DNA of 37,684 bases from Actinomycetota bacterium (GCA_016870395.1 VGBT01000023.1:1-37684), one strand, 5' to 3'. Shown: positions 8,303 to 17,340, numbered from the stretch's first letter. Translations and numbers: made by a program. Notes: generated by a model from the letters alone, not told the origin.

Positions 8303-9994
8303 CTAGCCCTTCTTCTTGAGGCTCCACTCGTTCTTCTTGAGGCTCCACTCGTTCATGTTCCAGAACATCGCCAGGATCGGGTTATCCCCGACGGGCCCGA
8401 CGATGCGTCTGGACCACAGCGCGATGTTGGGCAGCGAGTCGAGCGGGAGGCTCACCTGGTTCTCGGCCATCACCACGTCCGCCGCCTTCGCCGCCTTGAT
8501 GCGCTCGGTCGGATCGTACGCAGTGTCGACCGTCTCGAGCAGCGGGTCGAGCGCGGCCACGTCGATGCGCTGGAAGTTCTGGCCCGAGTCGTCGTTCGAC
8601 GGGCCCGGGATGTACTTCGAGCACGCGATCACGCAGAGACCCGGATCGAGGCTGGTCGCCACGGTCGCGTACAGCGCCACCTGGTAGTCGCCGGTCGGGA
8701 GCTGCTCGGAGAAGAACGACGGGTTCGTCTTGACCGTGAGGGCGAAGCCCGCCTTCTTCAGCATCTCCTGAAGGATCTGGCCGGTGAGCCGGCGGCGCTG
8801 GTCGCCCGGCGTGGTGTTGAGGGTGATCTCGGCGGCCTGGCCGTCCTTCTCCCAGACCCCGTCGTCGTTCTTCGCCCAGCCGTCGCCCTTCATGAGCTGG
8901 TTGACCTTCTTGAGGTTGCGCGTGTATCCGGCGTAAGCCTCCGTGTCCGCGTAGCGCGCCTGTGACGGCGGGTTCAGGGTCTGCAGGGCGTGCTCCACCC
9001 CGATGCCGCCGAAGAGCCGCTTGATGATCAGGTCACGGTCGATCGCGTACGCGAACGCCTGGCGGACCGCCAGCGAGTCGAACGGGGCCGCGTCGTTGTT
9101 GATCCACAGAGCCTCGGTGTTGCCGGTGACCACGTTGACGATCGCCTTCGTGTCGGGGATCCCACCCTCGATCTGCTCCACCGCGTCCGGTTGAGGCTGC
9201 GGGTAGATCGCCAACACCTCGCCGTTCTTGAACGCCTTGAACGCCGCGCTCGTGTTCGCGATGAACTTGAAGACGACCTTGTCGATCTTCGCCTTCTTTC
9301 CCCAGTACTTCGGGTTCGGGGTGAGGGTGACCTGCTCGCCGCGCTCCCAATCCGCGAACCACGGCCCACCGGACCAGGCATACCCGTCGTTCATCTCGGC
9401 GGCGCGGTCCTTGCCTTCGAGCAGATGGCTCGGGAGCACCCCGTACGCGGCGAACAGGGTCCGCCAGCTCGCGTACGGCTCGGAGAAGGTCACGACCGCG
9501 GTCTTCGGGTCGCTGTCGTCGACGCTCTCGATGCTCGCGTAGCCGGATTGGTCGTAGATGTCCTCGCCGGTGACGACCTGGTTCCAGGTGTACTCGAAGT
9601 CGGTGGAAGTGATCGGCACGCCGTCGGACCAGACCGCCTTCGGGCTGATCTTGTAGGTGACGACCTGCTTGCCGCCGACGTCGGCGACCGTCGGCATCTC
9701 GGTGAGGAGCGGGCTCGGCACCTCGGTCCACACGCCCTGCTTCTTCGCGTAGTCGAACACACGCGGGATGGTGTGCTCCTGGATCGCCCACGTGCCCCAT
9801 GCGGAACCGGCACAACTGCCGAGCCAGTCCGCGCAGTCGGGCTCCATCTCGGCGCCCATCACGAGCGTCCCGCCACCGGAGCCCTTCGCGGCCGGACGAG
9901 ACGTGATCGTACCGGCGCTGCACGCGGCGACCGTCGCCAGCGCGAGCGCAACAACCATCGCAACGAGACCGATCGACCGCTTCGGTCGCCTCAT
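8303..9994 (-). CDS. oppA: Peptide ABC transporter substrate-binding lipoprotein (SBP family 5)
   Basis: A 563-residue extracytoplasmic binding protein. The ATG at 9994 is chosen because AAGGGG lies about 10 bases upstream and it gives a proper signal: MRRPKR, a hydrophobic stretch, then the lipobox VAAC, so the mature protein should be a lipoprotein. Family 5 features include VTYKISPKAVWSDGVPITS, DFEYTWN, the ligand-pocket segment NPKYWGKKAKID and VRQAFAYAIDRDLI. It delivers its ligand to OppBCDF. A 21-base tandem duplication repeats NEWSLKK at the extreme C terminus (8310-8351). The open frame extends further upstream, through the end of secG in another frame, and that extension is rejected. 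It follows secG by 52 bases on the same strand, so it may share upstream transcription. Confidence 0.93.
   Translation of the reverse strand: MRRPKRSIGLVAMVVALALATVAACSAGTITSRPAAKGSGGGTLVMGAEMEPDCADWLGSCAGSAWGTWAIQEHTIPRVFDYAKKQGVWTEVPSPLLTEMPTVADVGGKQVVTYKISPKAVWSDGVPITSTDFEYTWNQVVTGEDIYDQSGYASIESVDDSDPKTAVVTFSEPYASWRTLFAAYGVLPSHLLEGKDRAAEMNDGYAWSGGPWFADWERGEQVTLTPNPKYWGKKAKIDKVVFKFIANTSAAFKAFKNGEVLAIYPQPQPDAVEQIEGGIPDTKAIVNVVTGNTEALWINNDAAPFDSLAVRQAFAYAIDRDLIIKRLFGGIGVEHALQTLNPPSQARYADTEAYAGYTRNLKKVNQLMKGDGWAKNDDGVWEKDGQAAEITLNTTPGDQRRRLTGQILQEMLKKAGFALTVKTNPSFFSEQLPTGDYQVALYATVATSLDPGLCVIACSKYIPGPSNDDSGQNFQRIDVAALDPLLETVDTAYDPTERIKAAKAADVVMAENQVSLPLDSLPNIALWSRRIVGPVGDNPILAMFWNMNEWSLKKNEWSLKKKG
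8310..8351 (-). repeat. 21-base perfect tandem duplication in the oppA 3' end
   Basis: Bases 8310-8330 and 8331-8351 are identical. The duplication is in frame and gives NEWSLKK-NEWSLKK before the final KG. The identity of the two units suggests a recent event. Confidence 0.9.
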
Positions 9995-10046
9995 GTCGTG
10001 AACCCCTTCGCCAGCTGCCCCGAACCGGTACGACCGGCCACGGCAG

Positions 10047-10289
10047 TCAGTCGACCCGCAGCCCGAGCAGGATCGTCGTGAAGGTGAACATGAGTGCAGT
10101 GATGACCGTGATGCGGTCCAGGTTCCGCTCGACGGCGGTGGATCCCGCCATCGACCCTCCCAGCGAACCCCCGCCGAACATGTCGGAGAGGCCGCCACCA
10201 CGCCCTGCGTGGAGCAGGATCAAGAGGATGAGCCCCAACGACACCAGGATGTGGAACCCCAGGATGATGACGTTCGGCAACTCGATCAC
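10047..10289 (-). CDS. secG: Preprotein translocase subunit SecG
   Basis: An 80-residue membrane protein. Two membrane helices (about residues 6-27 and 60-77) flank a loop containing LLHAGRGGGLSDMFGG and the family segment STAVERNLDRIT. SecG joins SecYE and assists SecA-driven export across the cytoplasmic membrane. The GTG start at 10289 has AAGGGA upstream. Its place after tpiA in the gapA-pgk-tpiA-secG order is conserved in actinobacteria, which supports the call for so short a protein. Confidence 0.93.
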   Translation of the reverse strand: MIELPNVIILGFHILVSLGLILLILLHAGRGGGLSDMFGGGSLGGSMAGSTAVERNLDRITVITALMFTFTTILLGLRVD

Positions 10290-10351
10290 TGTCCCTTCAC
10301 GACGGCACGCACCACACCAAGCGCCCTGCTGGCAACAGGGGGAGCATGGTA

Positions 10352-10365
10352 CCCAGCGCGCTGGG
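10352..10365. terminator. GC-rich palindrome between tpiA and secG
   Basis: CCCAGCGCGCTGGG is a perfect 14-bp palindrome, flanked by partly pairing TA bases, 11 bases past the tpiA stop. A second weak stem (CCCTG/CAGGG) lies next to it. No T-tract follows, so it may attenuate or process the transcript instead of ending it. Confidence 0.35.
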
Positions 10366-10376
10366 GTATCGGCTGT

Positions 10377-11147
10377 TCAGGCGCCGAACCTGACGACCCT
10401 CGCAAAATCCTCGGGATCCAGTGAGGCGCCGCCCACCAGGGCACCGTCGATGTCGGGCTGGGCCATGAGCTCGGCGATGTTGCCCGGCTTCACGCTCCCG
10501 CCGTACTGAATCCGCACCGCCTCGGCGGCCTCTGCCCCGGCCGCCTCGGCCACGGCCCCCCGGATCAGGGCGATCGTCTCCTGGGCGTCCTCGGGCGTGG
10601 CGTTTCGGCCCGTCCCGATCGCCCAGATCGGCTCATAGGCGACCACGCAGGGCGCGACGGCAGCCGACTTCACCCCGGCGAACGCCTCGGCGACCTGGCC
10701 GAGCACCTTGCCCTGGGTCGCGCCCGCCTCGCGCTCCTCGAGCGTCTCGCCCACGCACACGATCGGCGTCATCTGGTGTTCGAGCACCGACCGGACCTTG
10801 CGGTTCACCATCTCGTCGGTTTCGCCGAAGATCTCGCGCCGTTCGGAGTGGCCCACGATCACGTAGCTCACCTTCAGCTTCACGAGCATCGTCGGGCTGA
10901 TCTCGCCGGTGAACGCGCCCTGCTTCTCCCAGTAGCAGTTCTGGGCGCCGAGCGCGACCGGGATCCGGTCGGCCTCCAGTGTGGTCTGCATCGAGCGCAG
11001 GTCGGTGAAGGGAGGGCAGATCGCGATGTCGACGCGCTCGTAGTCCTCCTTATCGAGAAGGTACGAGAACTTCTGCGCGAACTGGATCGCGGTGAAGTGG
11101 TCGTGGTGCATCTTCCAGTTGGCGGCGATGATGGGTTTGCGGGTCAT
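10377..11147 (-). CDS. tpiA: Triose-phosphate isomerase
   Basis: A 256-residue TIM-barrel enzyme that interconverts dihydroxyacetone phosphate and glyceraldehyde 3-phosphate. The substrate-binding Asn10 and Lys12 lie in AANWKM, the electrophile His100 in IVGHSERR and the catalytic base Glu172 in AYEPIWAIGTG. The phosphate-binding IQYGGSVKP and GALVGGASLD loops close the barrel. The ATG at 11147 overlaps the TGA of pgk (ATGA); the open frame continues upstream through pgk in another frame and is rejected there. Length is normal for the family. Confidence 0.97.
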   Translation of the reverse strand: MTRKPIIAANWKMHHDHFTAIQFAQKFSYLLDKEDYERVDIAICPPFTDLRSMQTTLEADRIPVALGAQNCYWEKQGAFTGEISPTMLVKLKVSYVIVGHSERREIFGETDEMVNRKVRSVLEHQMTPIVCVGETLEEREAGATQGKVLGQVAEAFAGVKSAAVAPCVVAYEPIWAIGTGRNATPEDAQETIALIRGAVAEAAGAEAAEAVRIQYGGSVKPGNIAELMAQPDIDGALVGGASLDPEDFARVVRFGA

Positions 11148-12319
11148 GCAGTCCTTCCCTCTCGGAGCGCGGCGAGGCCGGGCAGGTCGCCCTGCTCGAT
11201 GAGCTCCAGCGATGCGCCGCCACCTGTGCTCACGTGGTCGACGCGCTCGGCGAGCCCGAACTGGCGGATCGCGGCGGCGCTGTCGCCGCCGCCGATCACC
11301 GTGAACCCCCGACAGTCGGCGACCGCCTCGGCGACCGCGCGCGTGCCCGAGGCGAACGGCGCCGTCTCGAACACCCCCATCGGGCCGTTCCAGAGCACCG
11401 TCGCAGCCTCGGCGATCACGTCGCTGAAGATCGCTGCGGTCTCGGGGCCGACGTCGAGGCCCTTCCATCCGTCGGGCACGGTCGTGCCCACGATACGAGT
11501 CTGTGCCTGCTCGGTCATCTCCTGGGCGATCACGATGTCGACGGGCACGAGCACCCGGCCGGTGTCGAGCAGCCGGCGGCAGTCGTCGACCCGATCGGGC
11601 TCCACCAGCGAGTCGCCCACCGAGTGGCCCTGCGCGACGAGGAACGTAAAGGCCATCGCACCGCCGACAAGGATCTGGTCGCAGCGTTCGAGGAGCGCCC
11701 CGATGACCCCGAGCTTGTCGCTGACCTTCGCCCCGCCGAGCACGGCGATGAACGGTCGCCTGGTTGCCGACAGCAACCCCGAGAGCACCTCGACCTCGCG
11801 GGCCAGGAGGCGGCCCGCCGCACTCGGCAGCACCCGGGGCGGCCCCACGATCGACGCGTGCGACCGGTGTGACGCCCCGAACGCGTCGTTGACGTACAGA
11901 TCGACCGCCTCGGTGAGCGACACCGCGAACGAAGGGTCGTTCTCGGTTTCACCCGGTGCGAAGCGCAGGTTCTCCAGCAGCATCACCTGACCGGACCGCA
12001 GGCTCGCCGCCATCGCTGCCGCGGTGAACCCGACCGCCTCCGGCGCGAGCGGCACCTCGACCCCGAGCAGCTCGCCGAGGCGCGCCGCCACCGGCGCCAG
12101 CGAGTACTGCGGGTCGGACGCGCTTTTCGGCCGTCCCAGGTGGCTGCACGCCACCACTGCCGCACCCCGGCCACGCAGCCATTCGATCGTCGGCAGGGCC
12201 GCCGTGATCCGAAGGTCGTCGGCGACGGCCCAGCCACGCAATGGGGTGTTGAAGTCGGCCCGGAGCAGGACGCGCTTGCCCGACGGGTCGGGAAGGTCCT
12301 CGAGGCGCGGCAGGTCCAC
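11144..12319 (-). CDS. pgk: Phosphoglycerate kinase
   Basis: A 391-residue two-domain kinase that makes ATP from 1,3-bisphosphoglycerate. The N-terminal domain has KRVLLRADFNTPL, the basic-patch segment SHLGRPKS and LLENLRFAPGE. The C-terminal nucleotide domain has VLGGAKVSDKLGV, VPDGWKGLDVGPET, VLWNGPMGVFE and FTVIGGGDSAAAI. The GTG start at 12319 lies 21 bases after the gapA stop with only a weak ribosome-binding site, suggesting coupling to gapA translation. It overlaps tpiA by four bases. Confidence 0.97.
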   Translation of the reverse strand: MDLPRLEDLPDPSGKRVLLRADFNTPLRGWAVADDLRITAALPTIEWLRGRGAAVVACSHLGRPKSASDPQYSLAPVAARLGELLGVEVPLAPEAVGFTAAAMAASLRSGQVMLLENLRFAPGETENDPSFAVSLTEAVDLYVNDAFGASHRSHASIVGPPRVLPSAAGRLLAREVEVLSGLLSATRRPFIAVLGGAKVSDKLGVIGALLERCDQILVGGAMAFTFLVAQGHSVGDSLVEPDRVDDCRRLLDTGRVLVPVDIVIAQEMTEQAQTRIVGTTVPDGWKGLDVGPETAAIFSDVIAEAATVLWNGPMGVFETAPFASGTRAVAEAVADCRGFTVIGGGDSAAAIRQFGLAERVDHVSTGGGASLELIEQGDLPGLAALREGRTA

Positions 12320-12340
12320 GGTGAGCTGATCGAGGCGGAG

Positions 12341-13366
12341 CTACGCGCCGACGTGCGCGACGAGGTCGATCAGGCGGTGCGAGTAGCCCCACTCGTTGTC
12401 GTACCAGCCGAGCACCTTGACCGTGCTGCCGTTGGTCATCGTGTCGAGAGCCGAGAAGATGCAGCTCGACGGGTTCCCGACGATGTCGGCCGACACCAGC
12501 GGCTCCTCGGTGTACTCGAGCACGCGCTTGTACGTGGGGTCGGCGGCCGCAGCGCGGAATGCAGCGTTGACCTCCTCGACCGACGCCTCCCGGGCCAGGT
12601 TGGCAACCAGGTCGGTGATCGATCCGGTGGGGGTCGGCACCCGCAGGGCCATGCCGTCGAGCCGGCCCTTCAGGTCCGGCAGGACCGAGCCGATCGCCCG
12701 GGCTGCGCCGGTGCTGTTGGGGATGATCGACAGCGCGGCCGCGCGCATCCGGCGCAGGTCGGGCTTGCCGCTCCGGCTCGCGGTGGCCATGTCCTGGAGC
12801 TGCTGGTCGCTCGTGTAGGCGTGCACCGTGGTGATCAGGCCTCGCTCGATGCCGAAGCTCTCGTGCAACACGCGAGCGAGCGGCGCCAGGCAGTTCGTGG
12901 TGCACGACGCGTTGGAAAGCACGGTGTGGGCAGCGGGGTCGAACACCCCGTCGTTGACGCCAATGCAGATCATCGCGTCAGCGTCGCCGCTCGGCGCCGA
13001 GATCACCACCCGCTTCGCCCCGCCCTTCAGGTGCTCGGCCGCCTTGTCGCGAGCGGTGAACAGCCCGGTCGACTCGATCACCACGTCGACGCCGTTGTCA
13101 CCCCACGGGATCTCGCCCGGCTCGCGCTCCTCGAGCTTCTTGACCTCCCGGCCGTCGATCGAGAAGCCTCCCGCGCTCTCTGCCACCTCGTTGGGGAGCA
13201 CGCCGCCCACCGAGTCGTGCTTGAGCAGGAATGCCATGGTGTGCGAGTCGCCGAACGGGTCGTTGACCGCGACCAGTTCGACGGCGGCGTCGGTCCCCCG
13301 CGTCAGGAGCGCCCGTGTGAACGAACGACCGATACGGCCGAACCCGTTGATGCCAACCCGAACCAT
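12341..13366 (-). CDS. gapA: Glyceraldehyde-3-phosphate dehydrogenase
   Basis: A 341-residue type I GAPDH. The Rossmann motif is VGINGFGRIGR. Asp36 in AVNDPFGD, after the second strand, favours NAD over NADP. The catalytic Cys155 is in SNASCTTNC and His182 in TTVHAYTSDQ. The C-terminal WYDNEWGYSHRL block is intact. AAAGGGG precedes the ATG. Only 35 bases separate it from yvcK, leaving no room for the whiA gene that usually sits here in actinobacteria. Confidence 0.97.
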   Translation of the reverse strand: MVRVGINGFGRIGRSFTRALLTRGTDAAVELVAVNDPFGDSHTMAFLLKHDSVGGVLPNEVAESAGGFSIDGREVKKLEEREPGEIPWGDNGVDVVIESTGLFTARDKAAEHLKGGAKRVVISAPSGDADAMICIGVNDGVFDPAAHTVLSNASCTTNCLAPLARVLHESFGIERGLITTVHAYTSDQQLQDMATASRSGKPDLRRMRAAALSIIPNSTGAARAIGSVLPDLKGRLDGMALRVPTPTGSITDLVANLAREASVEEVNAAFRAAAADPTYKRVLEYTEEPLVSADIVGNPSSCIFSALDTMTNGSTVKVLGWYDNEWGYSHRLIDLVAHVGA

Positions 13367-13401
13367 GTGGAGACCCCTTTGTCTCGTGAGCGGTCTTGGG
13401 A

Positions 13402-14301
13402 CTACAGCAAAGTTGCGAGCACGATCGCCAGTCCGGCCGGATCATGCGCCAGGGCGCCCGGTCGTGCCACCGGCGCGATCACCAGCTCGACACCGAGCGC
13501 CCGCACCTCCTCGGGCGCCACCGAAAGCTCGCCGCCCTCGTGGACGACGAGGCGATCGACCCGTCCGCCGTGCTCCAGGACCGCCCGCACGTGGTCGATC
13601 CCGGCGAGCCCCGCGGTCTCCGGCACCTGCGGCGCGAGGTTGCCCACCTGCACGACGATCGCCCGCGTGTCGCGCAGGGCACGGGCCACTGCGGGCACGC
13701 AGAGCGCCGGGAGCAGGCTGGTGTAGAGCGAACCCGGAGCCAGGATCACCTGGTCGGCCTGCTCGATCGTCTCTACGACGCCTTCCCCGGCGGGTACGTC
13801 AGCCGGGACCAGCTCGACCCGGCGGATGCGCCCCGGCGCGTTCTGCACCGCGACCTGCCCCTCGACCGCTCTGCCCTCCACATCAGCCGTCAGCACCACG
13901 GAGTCCGGGGTCGCGGGCAACACGCGGCCGACCGCACCCAACACCGCACCGGCTTCGGCGAGAGCCCGGCCCATGTCGCCGAGCGTCTCGTATAGGCCGA
14001 CGAGCATCAGGTTCCCGAGCGGGTGGCCGGCAAGCTCGCCCACGCCGAAGCGGTGCTCGTAGGCGCGGGCCCACGCGCCGTCGGGGTCCGCGGCGAGCGC
14101 CACAAGGCACTTGCGCAGGTCACCGGGCGCGGGGACGCCGAGGTCGCGGCGCAGCCGGCCGGTGGAACCGCCGTCGTCAGCCATGCTCACGACCGCGGTG
14201 ATCTCCGACGCGTAGCAGCGCGCCGCGCTCAACGTCACCGAGAGGCCGTGCCCGCCGCCGATCGCCACGAGGGACACCCGTTCGCTAGTCACGGTCCACA
14301 T
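13402..14301 (-). CDS. yvcK: YvcK/GlmR-type gluconeogenesis and cell-wall factor
   Basis: A 299-residue protein of the CofD/YvcK family. The nucleotide-sugar-binding segment is VAIGGGHGLSV (residues 12-22), followed by ADDGGSTGRLR at 41-51 and the APGDLRKCLVALA block. GHPLGNLML and ILAPGSLYTSLLPAL are also family hallmarks. In other bacteria such proteins bind UDP-GlcNAc and tune carbon flow into the envelope. The ATG at 14301 overlaps the end of rapZ by 17 bases; a GTG at 14292 is a possible alternative. The usual neighbour rapZ is upstream; whiA, normally next, is missing. Confidence 0.92.
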   Translation of the reverse strand: MWTVTSERVSLVAIGGGHGLSVTLSAARCYASEITAVVSMADDGGSTGRLRRDLGVPAPGDLRKCLVALAADPDGAWARAYEHRFGVGELAGHPLGNLMLVGLYETLGDMGRALAEAGAVLGAVGRVLPATPDSVVLTADVEGRAVEGQVAVQNAPGRIRRVELVPADVPAGEGVVETIEQADQVILAPGSLYTSLLPALCVPAVARALRDTRAIVVQVGNLAPQVPETAGLAGIDHVRAVLEHGGRVDRLVVHEGGELSVAPEEVRALGVELVIAPVARPGALAHDPAGLAIVLATLL

Positions 14302-15160
14302 CCCGGTGGCGCAGCTGAGGGGTGTAGCCCATCTCCGTGATCATCGTCTGCAACGCCTCGGCGATCGCCACGCTGCGGTGGTGACCGCCGGTGCAGCCGA
14401 TCCCGATCGACAGGTAGGCGCGACCCTCGCGCTCATAGGCGGGCAGCGTGAGCCGGAACAGCCGGTCGAGCTCGGTAAGGAAGCCCTGCGTGTCGGGCTG
14501 GAGCAGCACGTAGTCGCGCACCGGCGCGTCGCGGCCGTCGAGCGGGCGCAACTCGTCGACCCAGTGAGGGTTGGGCACGAACCGGCAGTCGAACATGAGG
14601 TCGACATCGAGGGGCAGGCCGTGCTTGTATCCGAAGCTCACGATGCTCACCGCGAGGTTAGCGCTCTCGTCGTCGGCGAACAGCCGCGCGATGCGGTCGC
14701 GCAGCTCGTGCACGTTGAGGTCGGTCGTGTCGATGACCATGTCGGCCTGCCCCTTGAGCTCCTCGAGCAAAGCGCGCTCCTTCTGGATGCCCTCGAGGAT
14801 GCGCTTGGTGTCGGCGAGCGGGTGGCGCCGTCGCGTCGTGTCGAAGCGGCGGAGCAGCATCTCGTCCGCCGCGTCGAGAAACACGACCCGGGTTGTCGCC
14901 CCGGACGCGCGGAGATCGGAGAGCGCGGCACCGAGATCATCGACGAAGGCGCCGGAGCGGACGTCGATCACTAGGCCGTACCGGTGCGGACGGTCACCGC
15001 CGCGCGCGAGCTCCGCGACCTTGCCGATCAGCGCCGGGGGAAGGTTGTCGATCACGAAGAGACCCAGATCCTCGAGCACGTTGGCCGCGGTGTTGCGACC
15101 CGCGCCCGACATCCCGGTCACGATCGTGACATCGAGCCCGAGGCCCGATGGGCTGCTCAT
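14285..15160 (-). CDS. rapZ: RapZ/YvcJ family nucleotide-binding protein
   Basis: A 291-residue protein with a P-loop N-terminal domain and the RapZ C-terminal domain. The P-loop is GMSGAGRNTA at 16-25, with Arg22 where classical Walker motifs have Lys; I recall Arg here in other actinobacterial members. VIDNLPPALI follows. The C-terminal half carries SIVSFGYKHGLP, DCRFVPNPHWVDELR and IGIGCTGGHHRSVAIAE. In E. coli RapZ is an RNA-binding adaptor that senses glucosamine-6-phosphate; YvcJ of Bacillus hydrolyses nucleotides. GGTGGAGG precedes the ATG. It lies 65 bases after uvrC and overlaps yvcK. Confidence 0.94.
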   Translation of the reverse strand: MSSPSGLGLDVTIVTGMSGAGRNTAANVLEDLGLFVIDNLPPALIGKVAELARGGDRPHRYGLVIDVRSGAFVDDLGAALSDLRASGATTRVVFLDAADEMLLRRFDTTRRRHPLADTKRILEGIQKERALLEELKGQADMVIDTTDLNVHELRDRIARLFADDESANLAVSIVSFGYKHGLPLDVDLMFDCRFVPNPHWVDELRPLDGRDAPVRDYVLLQPDTQGFLTELDRLFRLTLPAYEREGRAYLSIGIGCTGGHHRSVAIAEALQTMITEMGYTPQLRHRDVDRD

Positions 15161-15225
15161 GACGCCTCCACCTTGTCTGGTCGGCTCCGGTGCCCGTCCG
15201 GTCCGGCGTCGAGGTACGTGGGCAC

Positions 15226-17118
15226 CTACGCCTTCTCCCTGTCTGGTCGGATGGTGCCGCCATGGAGGCGGGCGAAGAGGTCGCGCGCCACCGCATCGGG
15301 CAGCCAGCCCAGCGCAAGGAGCTCCTCGAGCGGCTGTTCACGTAGCCGCTTCACCGACTTGTAGTGCTTCAACAGGCGGGTACGACGGGCCGGGCCGAGC
15401 CCGGGGATCTCGTCGAGGACGGACGTCGTCATCTGCTTGCCCCGGAGCTGGCGGTGATACGTGATAGCGAAGCGGTGCGCCTCGTCACGCACCTGCTGGA
15501 GCAGGTACAAGGCCTCGGAGTCGCGCGGGATGCGCACCGGGTCGCCCTCACCCGGCTGGTACACCTCCTCGAAGCGCTTGGCGAGGCCGACGACGGAGAT
15601 CTCCTCGAGGCCGAGCTCCTCCAACACCCGCACCGCGACGTTGAGCTGGCCCTTGCCGCCGTCGACCACGAGCAGGTTGGGAGGGTACGCGAACCGCTGC
15701 CGCGCGCGGGCCCCTTCGTCGCGCTCGTCGAGATAACGACGGAACCGCCGCGTGAGCGCTTCCTCCATCGCGGCGAAGTCGTCCTGGCCCTCCTGGTGAC
15801 GAATCTTGAACCGGCGGTAGTCGGAGCGCTTCGGGAGGCCATCCTCGAGGACGGTCATCGACGCGACGATCTCGGTGCCCTGAAGATTGGAGATGTCGAA
15901 GCACTCGATCCGCAGCGGTGCCTCTGGAAGCGCCAGGGCCTGTTGGAGCGCGGTCAGCGCCCGGGCGCGGGCGTTGTGATCCGACGCGCGCTTCAGCTTG
16001 TGACGGGCGAACGCCTCCTCGGCGTTGTGCGTGACGGTCTCGAGCAGCGCGCGCTTCTCCCCACGCTGAGGGACCCGCACCCGCACCTTCGCGGTCGAGC
16101 GCACAAGCGACAGGAACTCCTCGTAGAGGTCGTGGTCCTCAGGCACGATCGGGACGAGGACCTCACGGGGGACCTCGCTTTCCGGCGCGTCGCCGTAGAG
16201 CTGCTCGAGCACGCGGGCCACGAGGGCCGGCGGCTCGACGTCCTCCACCTTGTCGACGACGAGCGCCTTGCGACCCACCACCCGGCCCCGGCGTACGTAG
16301 AACACCTGCACCGACGCCTCGAGCTCGTCCTCGGCGATCCCGATCACGTCGAGCTCCTCGTTTCGGTCGCTCACCATCTGCTGGCGCTCGACTGCCTTGC
16401 GCACCGAGAGGAGCTGATCGCGCAGGCGAGCCGCTCGCTCGAACTCGAGTGCTTCCGAGGCCTCGTGCATCTGCTTCTCGAGCCGGTCGAGTACTGGCGC
16501 GCAGTCCCCGTCGAGGAATGCGAGCAGGTCCTGGACCAGCGCGGCGTAGGCATCGGTGTCGATCTCGCCAATACACGGGGCAGCGCACTTCTCGATGTGC
16601 GCGTACAGGCACGGCCGACCCAGGCGCTGGTGACGCTCGAACTTCGCGTTGGTGCAAGTGCGGATCGGGAAGGTGCGCAGGAGCAGGTCGAGCGTCTCGC
16701 GGATCGCGTACGCGTGGGCGAACGGTCCGAAGTACCGCACGCCCTTGCGCTTCTTCCCCCGCATGACCATCGCCCGGGGCCACTCCTCGTCGAGGGTGAC
16801 GGCAAGGAACGGGTAGGACTTGTCGTCCTTCAGCCGGATGTTGAAACGAGGCCGGTGCTCCTTGATGAGGTTGTACTCGAGGAAGAGCGCCTCGACCTCG
16901 TTGCGCACTTCGATCCACTCCACCGACGACGCCGCGGTGACCATCTGTCGGGTCCGGGCCGGCAGGCTCGCCGGCGAAGCGAAGTAGCTGGACACCCGGG
17001 ACCGCAGCGACTTGGCCTTGCCGACGTAGACCACCCGGCCCTGGGCGTCGCGAAACTGGTAGGAGCCCGGGCCATCGGGAATCGAAGCAGGAGCGGGACG
17101 GGTCAACACGGCGCCCAT
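15226..17118 (-). CDS. uvrC: Excinuclease ABC subunit C
   Basis: A 630-residue nuclease that makes both incisions in nucleotide-excision repair. The GIY-YIG domain begins at about residue 16 (GPGSYQFRDAQGRVVYVGKA) with KSLRSRVSSYF. A UVR motif (LEFERAARLRDQL) lies near residue 235. The RNase H-like domain includes ECFDISNLQGTEIVASM and NLLVVDGGKGQLNVA. The helix-hairpin-helix DNA-binding tail (LDEIPGLGPARRTRLLKH) ends the protein. The ATG at 17118 is very close to its GGGAG; a GTG at 17109 gives better spacing. The frame stays open far upstream on the strand opposite nadA, but that part is not homologous. It is divergent from nadA across a 222-base gap. Confidence 0.96.
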   Translation of the reverse strand: MGAVLTRPAPASIPDGPGSYQFRDAQGRVVYVGKAKSLRSRVSSYFASPASLPARTRQMVTAASSVEWIEVRNEVEALFLEYNLIKEHRPRFNIRLKDDKSYPFLAVTLDEEWPRAMVMRGKKRKGVRYFGPFAHAYAIRETLDLLLRTFPIRTCTNAKFERHQRLGRPCLYAHIEKCAAPCIGEIDTDAYAALVQDLLAFLDGDCAPVLDRLEKQMHEASEALEFERAARLRDQLLSVRKAVERQQMVSDRNEELDVIGIAEDELEASVQVFYVRRGRVVGRKALVVDKVEDVEPPALVARVLEQLYGDAPESEVPREVLVPIVPEDHDLYEEFLSLVRSTAKVRVRVPQRGEKRALLETVTHNAEEAFARHKLKRASDHNARARALTALQQALALPEAPLRIECFDISNLQGTEIVASMTVLEDGLPKRSDYRRFKIRHQEGQDDFAAMEEALTRRFRRYLDERDEGARARQRFAYPPNLLVVDGGKGQLNVAVRVLEELGLEEISVVGLAKRFEEVYQPGEGDPVRIPRDSEALYLLQQVRDEAHRFAITYHRQLRGKQMTTSVLDEIPGLGPARRTRLLKHYKSVKRLREQPLEELLALGWLPDAVARDLFARLHGGTIRPDREKA

Positions 17119-17340
17119 TCTCCCAGGTCCCCGATCTCGGAACGCTTCAGACCGAACAGCGGACCGCAACGTGGCGAGATCGGAGGGAACACCGCTGACC
17201 GCGGGCCCGTTATGCTGGGCGAAGGCCGGCCTGGCATTCCGGCTACATACTCGGTTCCGAGGCCGACAACCCCGCGGAGTGGCGACCAGGCTGTCCCCGC
17301 CGGCAAGATCGGAGCCTGACCCCGAAGGGGCAAGCGTCCG

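Noticed and set aside
17119-17340. Promoter elements between uvrC and nadA
   Set aside because: TATGCT occurs near 17210 but no -35 hexamer has acceptable spacing, so I did not call a promoter although one must exist in this divergent gap.
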